From: Acidobacteriota bacterium
GTDB taxonomy: Bacteria; Actinomycetota; Acidimicrobiia; Acidimicrobiales; RAAP-2
DNA: 64,000 nt
NCBI GenBank assembly: GCA_028873575.1
Contig: JAGWHY010000001.1
Location: forward strand, 159,030-223,029
Direction of reading: 5' to 3'
Below the pieces are notes generated by a model. It worked only from the letters and a program-made list of their open reading frames with translations, searched no databases and was not told the origin of the DNA. Shown one piece after another: positions 18,620 to 28,779 of the stretch. The position numbers and the translations under genes were made by a program. The stretch's first letter is position 1, and each line of letters starts with the position of its first letter.

Positions 18620-20992
18620 TTACTCTGCGTCGGTGTTGGGCGAGGCGACGATCTCGTAGAGAGGGTTCAACATCACGGCTTCTTGATTGCGCGCGATGAT
18701 GGTGCCTTTGGCGAGGAGACGCGTGCCGCGGTCGATTCCCGGTACGCGAGACCGACCCTGGAAGACCAACGTGATTGAGCCCGTGTCGTCGGCGATGACG
18801 CAACGGAACTCCTTACTCGTACTGGAGTCGGTAATGGAGAGCGAGCGCACGCGCCCGGCAATCTCCGCCTGTTGGCGTCCGACCAACCCACCAATCGGTA
18901 CCGCGGAAGACGAACGTTCCGCGAGGAGCAGGTCGGCTTCGAGGTGGGCGTTTTCGCGCACGGCGCCACGGTGGATTTCGTCGTTGTCGCGAGGACGGGC
19001 GAGTTCTTCTTCGGTCAGCTTGTGGCGCACGGTCTGGAAGGGGACGATCGTCGCGGACGTGCGCGGCACGTGGGTGATGGCGCTCGCGATCGCGTCGGCC
19101 GTGCGGTCGTGGAGTAGTCGCTGGAGCCGGGAGCTGAAACTTCGCCGCGGTAAGACGACCATGCAAAAAACGTCTCGATCGCGCACGACGTCGGCGACGA
19201 TTTCCAACGCCGCGCGGTCGATGCGGCGGTCGTCGCAGGTCGCGATTTCGAGGGACACGCCCGCGGAGACGGAACCGCTGGCGCCCCAGCGCTTTTCTAG
19301 TTCTTTCGTGACGAGCGGGTCGATGTCGAAGTGAATCGCGCGAATGGACGTGGTGTTAAGCGACTTGCAGTACAGCAGCGCGCGTTCGGCGGCGATGTCG
19401 TAGGTGTCGACGAAGACGAGAACCCGATTGACCCGCGTCGTGGGGGTGCTCGAGTTGTTCGTCGCTGTCAGCAACTTTTCCTCGGCTCGGTACTGGCGAT
19501 TGAAGCGAATGAGTGCCCAGTACATCAAGGGGCCCACGACGGCGATGATCCAGGCACCTTGGGTGAACTTGGCGACTAGAAAGATGACGACGACCGTCGC
19601 GGTCACGATGGCTGAGAGCGCGTTAATCGTGACGCCGAGTTGCCAGCGTCCTTGTCGCTCGCGCAGGTGCCGCGCGACCATACCGGCCCCGGCCAGCGTG
19701 AAGCCGGTGAAAACGCCAATGGCGTAAAGCGCGACGAGGGCGTTCAGTCGGGCGTTGAACGCCACGATGAGCGCGAGCGACACGGCGCCGAGTAACAAGA
19801 TGCCGTTGGAGAAGGCGAGTCGGTGGCCGCGCTTGGTGAGTTGGCGAGGAAGGTACTTATCGGTCGCGACGTAGTGGGCGAGGAAGGGAAAGCCGTTAAA
19901 GGAGGTGTTGCCGCCGGTGTACAAAATGAGCAGCGTCGCGAACTGGACGAGATAGAAGATCACGTGCCCGACACCGTGGGGCCCAAAGACCGCGCGTACC
20001 TCTTGACTGACGACGGTCGGCGAGCCAATTTGATAGGGAATGGCGTGGGTCCACGCCGCGAGGAGCGTCACGCCGAGTAGGAGGAACGAAAGGATGCTTG
20101 ACATCACGACGAGCACGCGCCGGGCGTGCTTGGACTCGGGTCGACGAAAACTCGCCACCCCGTTCGAAATAGCCTCCAAACCCGTCAGTGACGAGCCACC
20201 GTTGGCGTAGGCGCGCAGCAGGGTTAAGAAGGCGAGTCCCATGAGCGGGCCCGAACCCGGGTGCCCGAGGCGCCCTTCGACCAACAGATTGTGCGCGGGC
20301 ACCGGCAGGACGGGAAGCGATCCGGTGATTTTTTTCGCTAAGCCCACGATGATCGTGAGTGACAGCATGACGACGTAGAAATACATCGGAAAGGCGAAGT
20401 ACGAACCGGCTTCACGAAGGCCCCGCAGATTGCCAAAGATGAGCAAGAGGACGACACCGACCGTAATCGCCAGGGTCAGAGACTGCAGTCGCGGAAAAGC
20501 GGACGTGAGCGCCGCGGTGCCCGCCGAGCTTTGGACCGCCACGGTTACCGTGTAGTCAATCAGCAACGCCACCGCGGCGATTTGAGCGATTCGGGGGCCG
20601 AAATTATCGCGCGCCACGACGTACGAACCACCCGCCGTCGTGTAGTACTTAATTACGTCGAAGTACGAGACCGTGACGAGGAACAAAATTCCCAAGATCA
20701 CGAACATGATGGGGACGACCAACGAGAAGGCCGCCAGACCGATGTAGGGCGTCATCTGGGTCAGAATCTCTTCGGTACCGTACGCCGACGACGAGATGCA
20801 GTCGGGCGCGAGCACGCCCAACGCGATGGGTTGACTTAGGCGTTCGCCACTCAGTTGCTCCGAAACGAGCGGGCGACCGAGGAAGATGCGCTTGAGTCGG
20901 TAGCCCCAGCTCTCAGGGTAGAACTCGGCAATATTGGCGTGCGAGGTCAGAACGACGGGGTTCGTAAATTCCGGTTGAGGGTTCGGATCCAT
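18620..20992 (-). CDS. APC-superfamily permease with C-terminal OB-fold-like domain
   Basis: LAPDCISSSAYGTEEIL permease core; C-term IAGRVRSLSITDSSTSKEFRCVIADDTGSITLVFQGRSRVPGIDRGTRLLAKGTI resembles actinobacterial stand-alone OB-fold proteins. Confidence 0.8.
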   Translation of the reverse strand: MDPNPQPEFTNPVVLTSHANIAEFYPESWGYRLKRIFLGRPLVSEQLSGERLSQPIALGVLAPDCISSSAYGTEEILTQMTPYIGLAAFSLVVPIMFVILGILFLVTVSYFDVIKYYTTAGGSYVVARDNFGPRIAQIAAVALLIDYTVTVAVQSSAGTAALTSAFPRLQSLTLAITVGVVLLLIFGNLRGLREAGSYFAFPMYFYVVMLSLTIIVGLAKKITGSLPVLPVPAHNLLVEGRLGHPGSGPLMGLAFLTLLRAYANGGSSLTGLEAISNGVASFRRPESKHARRVLVVMSSILSFLLLGVTLLAAWTHAIPYQIGSPTVVSQEVRAVFGPHGVGHVIFYLVQFATLLILYTGGNTSFNGFPFLAHYVATDKYLPRQLTKRGHRLAFSNGILLLGAVSLALIVAFNARLNALVALYAIGVFTGFTLAGAGMVARHLRERQGRWQLGVTINALSAIVTATVVVIFLVAKFTQGAWIIAVVGPLMYWALIRFNRQYRAEEKLLTATNNSSTPTTRVNRVLVFVDTYDIAAERALLYCKSLNTTSIRAIHFDIDPLVTKELEKRWGASGSVSAGVSLEIATCDDRRIDRAALEIVADVVRDRDVFCMVVLPRRSFSSRLQRLLHDRTADAIASAITHVPRTSATIVPFQTVRHKLTEEELARPRDNDEIHRGAVRENAHLEADLLLAERSSSAVPIGGLVGRQQAEIAGRVRSLSITDSSTSKEFRCVIADDTGSITLVFQGRSRVPGIDRGTRLLAKGTIIARNQEAVMLNPLYEIVASPNTDAE

Positions 20993-21257
20993 AGACGCAA
21001 CTTACGAACTTATCCCTTGGTGGCGTGGGCCCCGAGGGATGACGAGCCTGGCAGGTAGGTCAAACGCGACTTTAAGCCTCCCCACCATCACTTTGGTGGA
21101 ACATCGATTCCTCGGACGATTTCATGAACGTGTCAATTCCTTCTGAGAAAAACGCGACGTGAGTGTGACGAGAGCACCGTCAAAGTTGCGACGACGTCGG
21201 TGGAGCAGTCGCCCTCGCCTAGACGTCCTCGTGTCTGATAGAATTTTCCCTACCCAA

Positions 21258-21334
<77 letters not shown>

Positions 21335-21339
21335 AATTC

Positions 21340-21366
21340 GAAGGCCCAGGTCCAGCCTGGGCCTTC
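21340..21366 (+). terminator. Stem-loop downstream of tRNA
   Basis: GAAGGCCCAGG-TCCAG-CCTGGGCCTTC. Confidence 0.7.
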
Positions 21367-21566
21367 GTGCTGTCCGGGATGGTTTCGTCACGCAACCAAC
21401 GCACTGACGTCCTCGACGTACGTAAGCCTCCTGTACGACCGCGGGCGCGCGTTTGCCGGAGATGGATTTACTGGGCACCCGGGTCTGCGTTGGGATACGA
21501 GGAAACGCCCCTGGTGAGTAGTTCATTTATGACTTTCAAACGGCATACTCTTGGTAGTATCAAAGT

Positions 21567-21782
21567 ATGAAAATCAGCATGAGTTTGCCGGAAGAGGACG
21601 TTGCGTTCCTCGACGCGTACGCAACTGAAAAGGGTCTTGCTTCTCGCTCGGCTGCACTACATAAGGCTGTCCGACTTCTCAGAGCCACGGGCCTCGGGGC
21701 CGCCTACGAAAGTGCCTGGGCCGAGTGGTCAAATGAGGATCAACAACTTTGGGAGCCCACCGCCTCGGATGGTTTGCGCTAG
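21567..21782 (+). CDS. MazE/RHH-like antitoxin
   Basis: MKISMSLPEEDVAFLDAYATEKGLASRSAALHKAVRLLR; stop overlaps the toxin GTG start. Confidence 0.8.
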   Translation: MKISMSLPEEDVAFLDAYATEKGLASRSAALHKAVRLLRATGLGAAYESAWAEWSNEDQQLWEPTASDGLR

Positions 21783-22129
21783 TGCGCAGAGGCGAAATCC
21801 ACGCCGTCAACCTAGAACCTGCGAAGAGCGGAGAGGCGAACAAGCGTCGGCCCGCCGTCATTGTTAGTAATGACGGAGCGAATGTTGCCGCCGAACGATC
21901 TGGCCAGGGGGTCATCACCGTCGTGCCGGTGACCTCGAACATCTCACGCGTCTACCCATTTCAAGTGCTGCTTCCTGCAAACTTGACCGGACTGGAGCAT
22001 GACTCCAAGGCCCAGGCGGAGCAAGTCCGGTCGATTTCCGTGGAGCGACTTGGGCGCGCGATTGGAGAAGTCCCGCAAAATTTGATGGCCGAACTCGATG
22101 AGGCTCTTCGGCTTCACCTCGCACTGTGA
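21782..22129 (+). CDS. MazF/PemK-family endoribonuclease toxin
   Basis: VRRGEIHAVNLEPAKSGEANKRRPAVIVSNDGAN...TVVPVTSN motif. Confidence 0.85.
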   Translation: MRRGEIHAVNLEPAKSGEANKRRPAVIVSNDGANVAAERSGQGVITVVPVTSNISRVYPFQVLLPANLTGLEHDSKAQAEQVRSISVERLGRAIGEVPQNLMAELDEALRLHLAL

Positions 22130-22330
22130 CGACTCAGGTCGCTTGAAACGAGGAGCGTCAATGTGCGTTCCGAGATTTCACTCAAATCCGGGCGCCGACG
22201 GCTAGCGCAAGCGGTGATTGCCGTTTTTCGTGACTCGCGCTAATGACGACGACGCGCGTGGATCGAGTGCGGTACCGTCGTTCGGGTAGGGAGAGCGAGC
22301 TCCCACCGTTACCGAAAGTGACCACGCCGC

Positions 22331-23716
22331 ATGAGCCTCTATCAAGTCGTCAATCCCGCCACCGGCGAGACCGTGAAGGAGTACCCCACCGCCAGTGACG
22401 CGGCGATCGCCGACGCCCTGGCCCAGGTTGCCGAGGGCTACCAGTCGTGGCGCAGCTCACCGATGGCCGAGCGAACGAAAGTGTTACACCGGGTGGCCGA
22501 CCTCTATCGCGACCGAGCCGACGAACTGGCGGCCATCATCACGCGCGAAATGGGTAAGACCACGGCCGAGGCGCTCGGCGAGATTGAGTTTGTCGTGGAC
22601 ATCTATCGCTACTACGCCGACCACGGTCCGGCGCTCTTGGCCGACGCGCCCCTCCCGTCCAACACCGGCGGTACCGCGTGGGTGCGCAAGTCCCCCGTTG
22701 GGGCGATTCTCGGCATCATGCCGTGGAACTATCCCTACTACCAGGTGGCGCGGTTCGCGGCCCCCAACGTCATGATCGGCAATACCATCGTGCTGAAGCA
22801 CGCCCCCCAGTGCCCCGAGTCGGCCCTGGCGATGGAGCAGCTCTTCCGCGACGCGGGTCTGCCCGCCAACGCTTACGTCAACGTCTTCGCCACGAATGAG
22901 CAGGTCGCTGACATGATCGCCGACCCCCGAATTTGCGGGGTCTCGGTGACCGGCAGCGAGCGTGCCGGATCGGCGGTCGCGGCACTCGCCGGTCAGCACC
23001 TTAAGAAGGTCGTGCTCGAGCTCGGCGGATCGGACCCGTTCATCGTGCTCGACACCGACGACCTCGACAAAGTGGTCAGCGAGGCGGTCGGCGCGCGAAT
23101 GGAAAATGGCGGTCAGGCCTGCAACGCCGCCAAGCGCTTTATCGTCGCCGACACTTACTATGACGCGTTCGTGGATCGCTTCAGTGCGGCGATGGCGTCT
23201 TGCACCACCGGTGAACCGACGAGCCCTGACACCACGTACGGACCTCTCTCGTCTGAGCAGGCCGTGCGTAATCTGCAGGCCCAGGTCGACGACGCGATCG
23301 CCAAGGGCGCGACCGTGCGGACCGGGGGACGCCGCCTCGAGGGACCGGGCGCGTTCTTCGAGCCGAGCGTGTTAACCGACGTCACGCCGGAGATGCGCGC
23401 CTTCCGCGAAGAGCTCTTCGGTCCGGTCGCGGTCGTGTACCGCGTGAAGAGCGTCGACGAAGCGGTGGCGCTCGCGAACGACACGCCTTACGGACTCGGC
23501 GCCAGCATCTACAGCACCGACGAGCAGGTCGCGCTCGAGGTGGCGAACCGGCTCGACACCGGCATGGTGTGGATTAACGCGCCCGAAGGCGGCGGGGCCG
23601 AACTCCCCTTTGGCGGAACGAAGCGCTCGGGCGTCGGGCGCGAACTCGGTCCTTACGGTATTGAGGAGTTCGTGAACAAAAAACTCATTCACGCGCCGAG
23701 CGCGAGCGAGGGTTAG
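22331..23716 (+). CDS. Aldehyde dehydrogenase, NADP-dependent succinic-semialdehyde dehydrogenase type
   Basis: GIMPWNYPYYQVAR, LELGGSDPFIVL, NGGQACNAAKRFIV. Confidence 0.85.
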   Translation: MSLYQVVNPATGETVKEYPTASDAAIADALAQVAEGYQSWRSSPMAERTKVLHRVADLYRDRADELAAIITREMGKTTAEALGEIEFVVDIYRYYADHGPALLADAPLPSNTGGTAWVRKSPVGAILGIMPWNYPYYQVARFAAPNVMIGNTIVLKHAPQCPESALAMEQLFRDAGLPANAYVNVFATNEQVADMIADPRICGVSVTGSERAGSAVAALAGQHLKKVVLELGGSDPFIVLDTDDLDKVVSEAVGARMENGGQACNAAKRFIVADTYYDAFVDRFSAAMASCTTGEPTSPDTTYGPLSSEQAVRNLQAQVDDAIAKGATVRTGGRRLEGPGAFFEPSVLTDVTPEMRAFREELFGPVAVVYRVKSVDEAVALANDTPYGLGASIYSTDEQVALEVANRLDTGMVWINAPEGGGAELPFGGTKRSGVGRELGPYGIEEFVNKKLIHAPSASEG

Positions 23717-23935
23717 ACCGCTCGCTCGACGAGGTTCAGTGGTGCTCCGTCTCGCGGCCACTTTTGAAACAACACCTCGCGGAACTGGTCGAAACTCCCG
23801 AGTGGTCACGACGTGGATGTTGAACGACCAGGCAACGTCGTGTTCGCGGGGGTACACTTCGCGACGAGGGCTCGGCACGCGGTACGTGCGTGTACGCGTA
23901 CCAGAGTCTTGCGTTTTAGCGTCAGGAGAAGGCTC

Positions 23936-24517
23936 GTGACCATACTCGCGAATCGGCCCAACACCGCGTTGTTAGTCATTGACGTGCAAAAGGGAGTCGT
24001 CGCACAGGCGCACGCTCGCGACGAGGTCGTGGGCAACATCGCGCGCGTGGTCGATCGTGCCCGGGCGCACGAGGTGCCCGTACTTTGGGTACGCCATCAC
24101 GACGGTGGACTGACGCTCGACAGCGACGACTGGCAGATCGTCGAGGAACTTGTCCCGGGGGCGACGGAACCAATCGTGGAAAAAAGTTACGGCGACGCCT
24201 TTGAAGACACGAATCTCAGCTCTCTCCTCGAAGAGCTGGCGGTAGGTCACTTGGTCGTCACCGGAGCCCAGACGGACATGTGTATTCGCTCCACGCTGCA
24301 CGGCGCGATTACGAGGGGCTACGACGCGTTGTTAGTCAGTGACGCGCACACGACGGAGGACCTTACGCAGTGGGGAGCCCCCGCGCCGAAAGACGTCATT
24401 GCGCACACCAATCTCTACTGGAGTGGGCACAACGCGCCGGGGAGAAAAGGTGGCACCGTATCCACGGCTGAACTCGATTTCGGACGTGCGTTTGCTACGG
24501 AGTTACCCCCAAGTTAA
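23936..24517 (+). CDS. Isochorismatase-family cysteine hydrolase
   Basis: ALLVIDVQKGVV; LVVTGAQTDMCIRSTLHGA. Confidence 0.85.
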   Translation: MTILANRPNTALLVIDVQKGVVAQAHARDEVVGNIARVVDRARAHEVPVLWVRHHDGGLTLDSDDWQIVEELVPGATEPIVEKSYGDAFEDTNLSSLLEELAVGHLVVTGAQTDMCIRSTLHGAITRGYDALLVSDAHTTEDLTQWGAPAPKDVIAHTNLYWSGHNAPGRKGGTVSTAELDFGRAFATELPPS

Positions 24518-24663
24518 CGAAGCGACGCCCCGGACCCCGACGCAGTGGGTTACCAGTTGCGCTACGTGTGGTACTCCTAGACGAGCGCTTGGTTCGCGTG
24601 GCCTACTCTCGGCACCCCTTGGCGACGTCGCGTCAGTCGACGAACGCACGGCGCGTGCTGCCG

Positions 24664-25218
24664 CTATCGGTGACGTCGCTGCCAGTGAATGAAGGGAAGC
24701 GCGCCGACGACGACAAGGAAGATTGTCTGAACCACGATCGTCCACACGGAACCGAAGGCGTTTTCGACCACCGCGCTGAAATGTTGATCGGCGACGGTCG
24801 CGAGGCTGACGTAGAGCGAGTAACTAATGACGCGCCCGAGCGTGAAGGCCAACGTCAAGGGGACGAGGGGCATGTCGAGCATCCCCGCGGCGAGGAAGAG
24901 TTGCGCCGAGGGTAGCGGGGACACGACGAAAACGCCGAAGAGCGCGAGGGCGCTGACGCGCCGGCGCTCCAACGCGCGACGCGCGTCCGCCAAGTTGTCG
25001 CGCAGTCGGGTGGGCAGGCGCTGGCGCAGACGTCGAGCACCAACGGCGAGGAGGTAGCGACCTATTGCGGCGCTCGTAACCCCGAGCGTCACGAGCGCGA
25101 CCGGGTTGAGGTGCCAACGAATACGAGCGAATACCAAAATTGCCCACGTCGGTGGTCCAAAGGCCGGCAAGAGATTCACGCCAAACACCGTCAGCGTTAC
25201 GAGAAGGTATTTCACCAT
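24664..25218 (-). CDS. Small membrane protein (VTT/DedA-like)
   Basis: Several TMs, GVNLLPAFGPPTWAILVF...GVFVVSPLPSAQLFLAAGML. Confidence 0.5.
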   Translation of the reverse strand: MVKYLLVTLTVFGVNLLPAFGPPTWAILVFARIRWHLNPVALVTLGVTSAAIGRYLLAVGARRLRQRLPTRLRDNLADARRALERRRVSALALFGVFVVSPLPSAQLFLAAGMLDMPLVPLTLAFTLGRVISYSLYVSLATVADQHFSAVVENAFGSVWTIVVQTIFLVVVGALPFIHWQRRHR

Positions 25219-25392
25219 CGCCCCACCATGGGCCCAGTTTGGCTGAATCGGTACTCGGAAGGTGTCAACCGTGACGTGCGGTGACGACGCCGTCGTGACG
25301 GTACGAGCCCTGGCGTGACGGAGATCGACCGCGGCGCACGATAATCCGACGCGGGAGTCGGTCCAGCGTGACGAGGTCTGCGAAAGTGGAGC

Positions 25393-25989
25393 GTGAGCGA
25401 AATTGACGTGACGACGTGGCGACGGCGCGCGTTCGTGCTGGAATGGACGACTTTGATGTGGAACGTGGTGGGCGTCGCCGTCCTCGTCATCGTGGCGTGG
25501 CGTGCGCGATCCGTGGCACTGACCGGGTTTGGACTGGACAGCTTGGTGGAGATTGGCGCGTCACTCGTCGTGCTCTGGGACCTCGCGCAACGAGACGATC
25601 GCCCGCGCGATCGCGCCTTGCGATTGATCGGCCGCGCGTTCTTGCTCATAGCGGTCTACCTCTTCGTGCAGGGTTCGATCGCGCTGGCGACGCGCCATCA
25701 AGCGGCCCACAGCCGCGTGGGCATCGCGTGGACGGCGGCGACCGCGCTCGTGATGTTCTCCCTCGCGGCCGGAAAAACCACGGTGGGGAGAATGCTCGCG
25801 AACGCGACGGTGATCGCCGAAGGGCGGGTCACCTTCGTTGACGGCGTGCTCGCCACGTCGATTCTGGTCGGCTTGCTCGCGAACACGGTCCTTCACTGGT
25901 GGTGGGCCGACCCGATCGCGGGATTTGTCGTGATGTTCTACGCCTTCCGGGAGTTTGTGCACGTACGGCGCGAGGCGCGATCGAAATGA
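25393..25989 (+). CDS. Cation-efflux-like membrane protein
   Basis: TGFGLDSLVEIGASLVVLW; FVDGVLATSILVGLLANTVLHWWWADPIAG. Confidence 0.7.
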   Translation: MSEIDVTTWRRRAFVLEWTTLMWNVVGVAVLVIVAWRARSVALTGFGLDSLVEIGASLVVLWDLAQRDDRPRDRALRLIGRAFLLIAVYLFVQGSIALATRHQAAHSRVGIAWTAATALVMFSLAAGKTTVGRMLANATVIAEGRVTFVDGVLATSILVGLLANTVLHWWWADPIAGFVVMFYAFREFVHVRREARSK

Positions 25990-26204
25990 ACTTGACGGTC
26001 TTTGGACTAGTGGTCGTGTCCTTCATGGTCACGATGTACGCCCTCGAGCGAAGGGGGAGAATCTTTATCGCACTTTTCGCCCTGGGCTGCCTACTGTCAG
26101 GTCTCTACGGGGTTTTGGCGGGCGCGTGGCCCTTTGGCGTGGCCGAGGCCGTGTGGGCGGTCGTCGCGTGGCGACGCTACCGTACCGGTGCGCGTCCGAA
26201 ATAA
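25986..26204 (+). CDS. Small membrane protein, unknown
   Basis: MNLTVFGLVVVSFMVTMYALERRGRIFIALFALGCLLSGLYGVLAGAWPFG; overlaps the preceding stop. Confidence 0.55.
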   Translation: MNLTVFGLVVVSFMVTMYALERRGRIFIALFALGCLLSGLYGVLAGAWPFGVAEAVWAVVAWRRYRTGARPK

Positions 26205-26290
26205 CGGGAACGTGGCGTGGCGGGTCGACCAGATAAGAACCCGTGGTGGCGAACCTAAACGAAAACGAGTTTCGCTATAGGCTTCATCCG

Positions 26291-27484
26291 ATGAGTGGGA
26301 CCCTAGGGCTCAGTGAGGACGAACGAACCCGCGCGCCCGAAGGGTTGACCTCACGCAAAGTGGTCGTGTGTTTCGATCACGTCACCAAAATCTTTGACGA
26401 AGCCCCGGCGGTGGACGACCTCAACCTCGAAATTCACGAGGGCGAGTTTTTCAGTCTTTTGGGGCCCTCCGGTTGCGGCAAAACGACGTCGTTACGAATG
26501 CTGGGTGGCTTCGAAGAGCCGACGAGCGGTCGACTCCTCCTTGGCGGCGACGACGTCACCTATCAGGCGCCCTACCGACGTGACGTCAACACGGTTTTCC
26601 AGTCCTACGCCCTCTTTCCTCACCTCGACGTCTTCGAGAACGTGGCCTTTGGTCTGCGTCGCCAGAAGATCAGCCGGGCGCAGATCAAGTCCAAGGTCAG
26701 CGAGATGCTGGAAATTGTGGACCTGCCGAACTTCGAGCGTCGTCGCCCGTCGCAGCTGTCCGGCGGACAACAACAGCGCGTGGCGTTGGCGCGCGCGTTA
26801 GTGAACGAACCGACGCTGCTCCTGCTCGACGAACCAATGTCGGCGCTCGACGCCAAGTTGCGTCGACAGATGCAGGTTGAATTGAAGCGCATCCAGGCGC
26901 GGGTGGGCATCACGTTTCTCTACGTCACCCACGACCAGGAAGAAGCGATGACGATGAGTGACCGTTTGGCGGTAATGCGCCACGGCAAAATCGAGGGCAT
27001 CGGGTCGCCGAAGGACGTCTACGACTCTCCCTCGACGGAGTTCGTGGCCACGTTTCTTGGGGCGTCGAACCTGCTCGCGGGCACCGTGACGGGAACGGAG
27101 GGCAGTTGTTCGCTGGTGCGCCTCAGTGACGGTACGACCCTGCGGGTACCGACGTCACGCACCCCTCAAGGGGTCGGGGCCATCAAGGTGGGCGTTCGTC
27201 CCGAAAAGATCTCGCTCGTTGAGTCGGGTGTTGAGGCCTCGAACGTGACCAACGTTCTCACCGGACAGGTTCGGGTGTCGACGTTCACGGGGGTGGGCAA
27301 TCAATACCTCGTCGCCACGCCGGCGGGCGTCGAGGTCACGGTCTACGCGCAAAACATTGGCCACGGCGTCGTGCCGCGTAGCGGCGACCAGGTGACGTTG
27401 ACCTGGCCCGTCGAGCACACGTTCGCGGTGGTACCGATGAGCGGCGCGGAGTTGGAAGAACAAGTGGATGAAGGAGAGTTATGA
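26291..27484 (+). CDS. potA: ABC transporter ATP-binding protein (PotA type)
   Basis: [38 protein letters not shown]. Confidence 0.9.
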   Translation: MSGTLGLSEDERTRAPEGLTSRKVVVCFDHVTKIFDEAPAVDDLNLEIHEGEFFSLLGPSGCGKTTSLRMLGGFEEPTSGRLLLGGDDVTYQAPYRRDVNTVFQSYALFPHLDVFENVAFGLRRQKISRAQIKSKVSEMLEIVDLPNFERRRPSQLSGGQQQRVALARALVNEPTLLLLDEPMSALDAKLRRQMQVELKRIQARVGITFLYVTHDQEEAMTMSDRLAVMRHGKIEGIGSPKDVYDSPSTEFVATFLGASNLLAGTVTGTEGSCSLVRLSDGTTLRVPTSRTPQGVGAIKVGVRPEKISLVESGVEASNVTNVLTGQVRVSTFTGVGNQYLVATPAGVEVTVYAQNIGHGVVPRSGDQVTLTWPVEHTFAVVPMSGAELEEQVDEGEL

Positions 27485-28779
27485 CCGAGCGTGACAATTC
27501 AGAGGGCGTCATCGATCCGTCGTTTTGGCGGGGGCTGACCCAACCGCGCGTGACGCGTCGACAGGCGTTGGGCCTCGCCGGTGCGGGAGCCGCCTCGGCG
27601 ATGCTCCTCGGCGCGGACGCGGGACTCGCGGGCGCGGCGCTGCCGAACGCGAAGGTCGGGACGAAGGCCTGGTGGGCGAAGCAAAAGCTGCACTACCAAC
27701 TCAACTTCGCCAACTGGCCGTACTACATCGACGTCTTGAAGGGGCACCACCCTTCGCTCGATCACTTTACGAAAACGACGCACATCAAGGTCAACTACTC
27801 CGAGGTCATCCAGGACAACCCGTCCTTCTACCAAAAGATTCGTCCGTCGCTCGCCGCGGGTCAGTCGACGGGCTACGACATCGTGGTCATGACGAACAAC
27901 AGCGTGCAGCTGGGTTACTTGATAGAACTCGGGTGGCTCATCCCGCTGGACCGGGCCAAGATGACCAACTTCAACAAGTACGCCGGTCCCCTGATCAAGA
28001 ACCCCTCCTGGGACCCCGGCAACAAGTACACGATGGCGTGGCAGTCCGGCTGGACGGCCGTCGGATACAACTCACACATGGTGAAGAATCCCGGCACGTC
28101 GATTGAGCTTCTCTTCGATAAGAAGTACAAGGGCAAAGTCGGTATGTTCAACGACCCCATCGAGCTCGGTCACGCGGGGCTGCTCGCGGTCGGCGTGGAG
28201 CCGGCGACGTCGACCGAACGCGACTGGGCCAAGGCCGCGAAGAAGCTCCAGCTCCAAAAGAGCGACGGCATCGTGGCGGCTTACTACGACCAGAGCTACA
28301 TCCAGCACCTGAAGAACGGCGACATCGCAATCTCGCAGTGCTACTCGGGCGACATTTTCCAGGCGGACTTGAACTCCAAGTACAAGAATCTGGTGATGAT
28401 GTTGCCCCACGAGGGCGCGATGCTCTGGACGGACAACATGTGCATCCCGCTCTACGCGCAGAATCCGCTCGACGCGATGACGGCGATGGACTACTTCTAT
28501 TCGCCGCTGACCCAGTCCGTCGTCGAGTACTACAACGACTACATCTGCCCCGTACCGAGCGCCAAGCAGCAGCTCTTGCACCCGACGGGTTGGAATAAGG
28601 CGGCCCTGGCGGCGTTGAAGCCCGAAATCGGTCTTCCCACGACGGTGACGGCGAACTCCTCGACCGTCTTTCCCACGCCGGCGCGCATCGCGACGTCGAA
28701 GAGCTACTACACCTTCAAGAGCCAAGCGGAGATCGATGCGTGGAACAATCTGTTCCTGCCCATCATTCAAGGAGCGTAA
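27481..28779 (+). CDS. Spermidine/putrescine-type substrate-binding protein with Tat-like signal
   Basis: VTRRQALGLAGAGAASAMLL; LNFANWPYYIDVLKGHHPSLDHFTKTT. Confidence 0.85.
   Translation: MTERDNSEGVIDPSFWRGLTQPRVTRRQALGLAGAGAASAMLLGADAGLAGAALPNAKVGTKAWWAKQKLHYQLNFANWPYYIDVLKGHHPSLDHFTKTTHIKVNYSEVIQDNPSFYQKIRPSLAAGQSTGYDIVVMTNNSVQLGYLIELGWLIPLDRAKMTNFNKYAGPLIKNPSWDPGNKYTMAWQSGWTAVGYNSHMVKNPGTSIELLFDKKYKGKVGMFNDPIELGHAGLLAVGVEPATSTERDWAKAAKKLQLQKSDGIVAAYYDQSYIQHLKNGDIAISQCYSGDIFQADLNSKYKNLVMMLPHEGAMLWTDNMCIPLYAQNPLDAMTAMDYFYSPLTQSVVEYYNDYICPVPSAKQQLLHPTGWNKAALAALKPEIGLPTTVTANSSTVFPTPARIATSKSYYTFKSQAEIDAWNNLFLPIIQGA

Noticed and set aside
24516-24585. tRNA-like string on the minus strand (GTAGCGCAACTGGTAACCCACTG...GGGGTCCGGGG)
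   Set aside because: Resembles a D-arm but no anticodon stem or matching acceptor stem could be folded; at most a degraded fragment.
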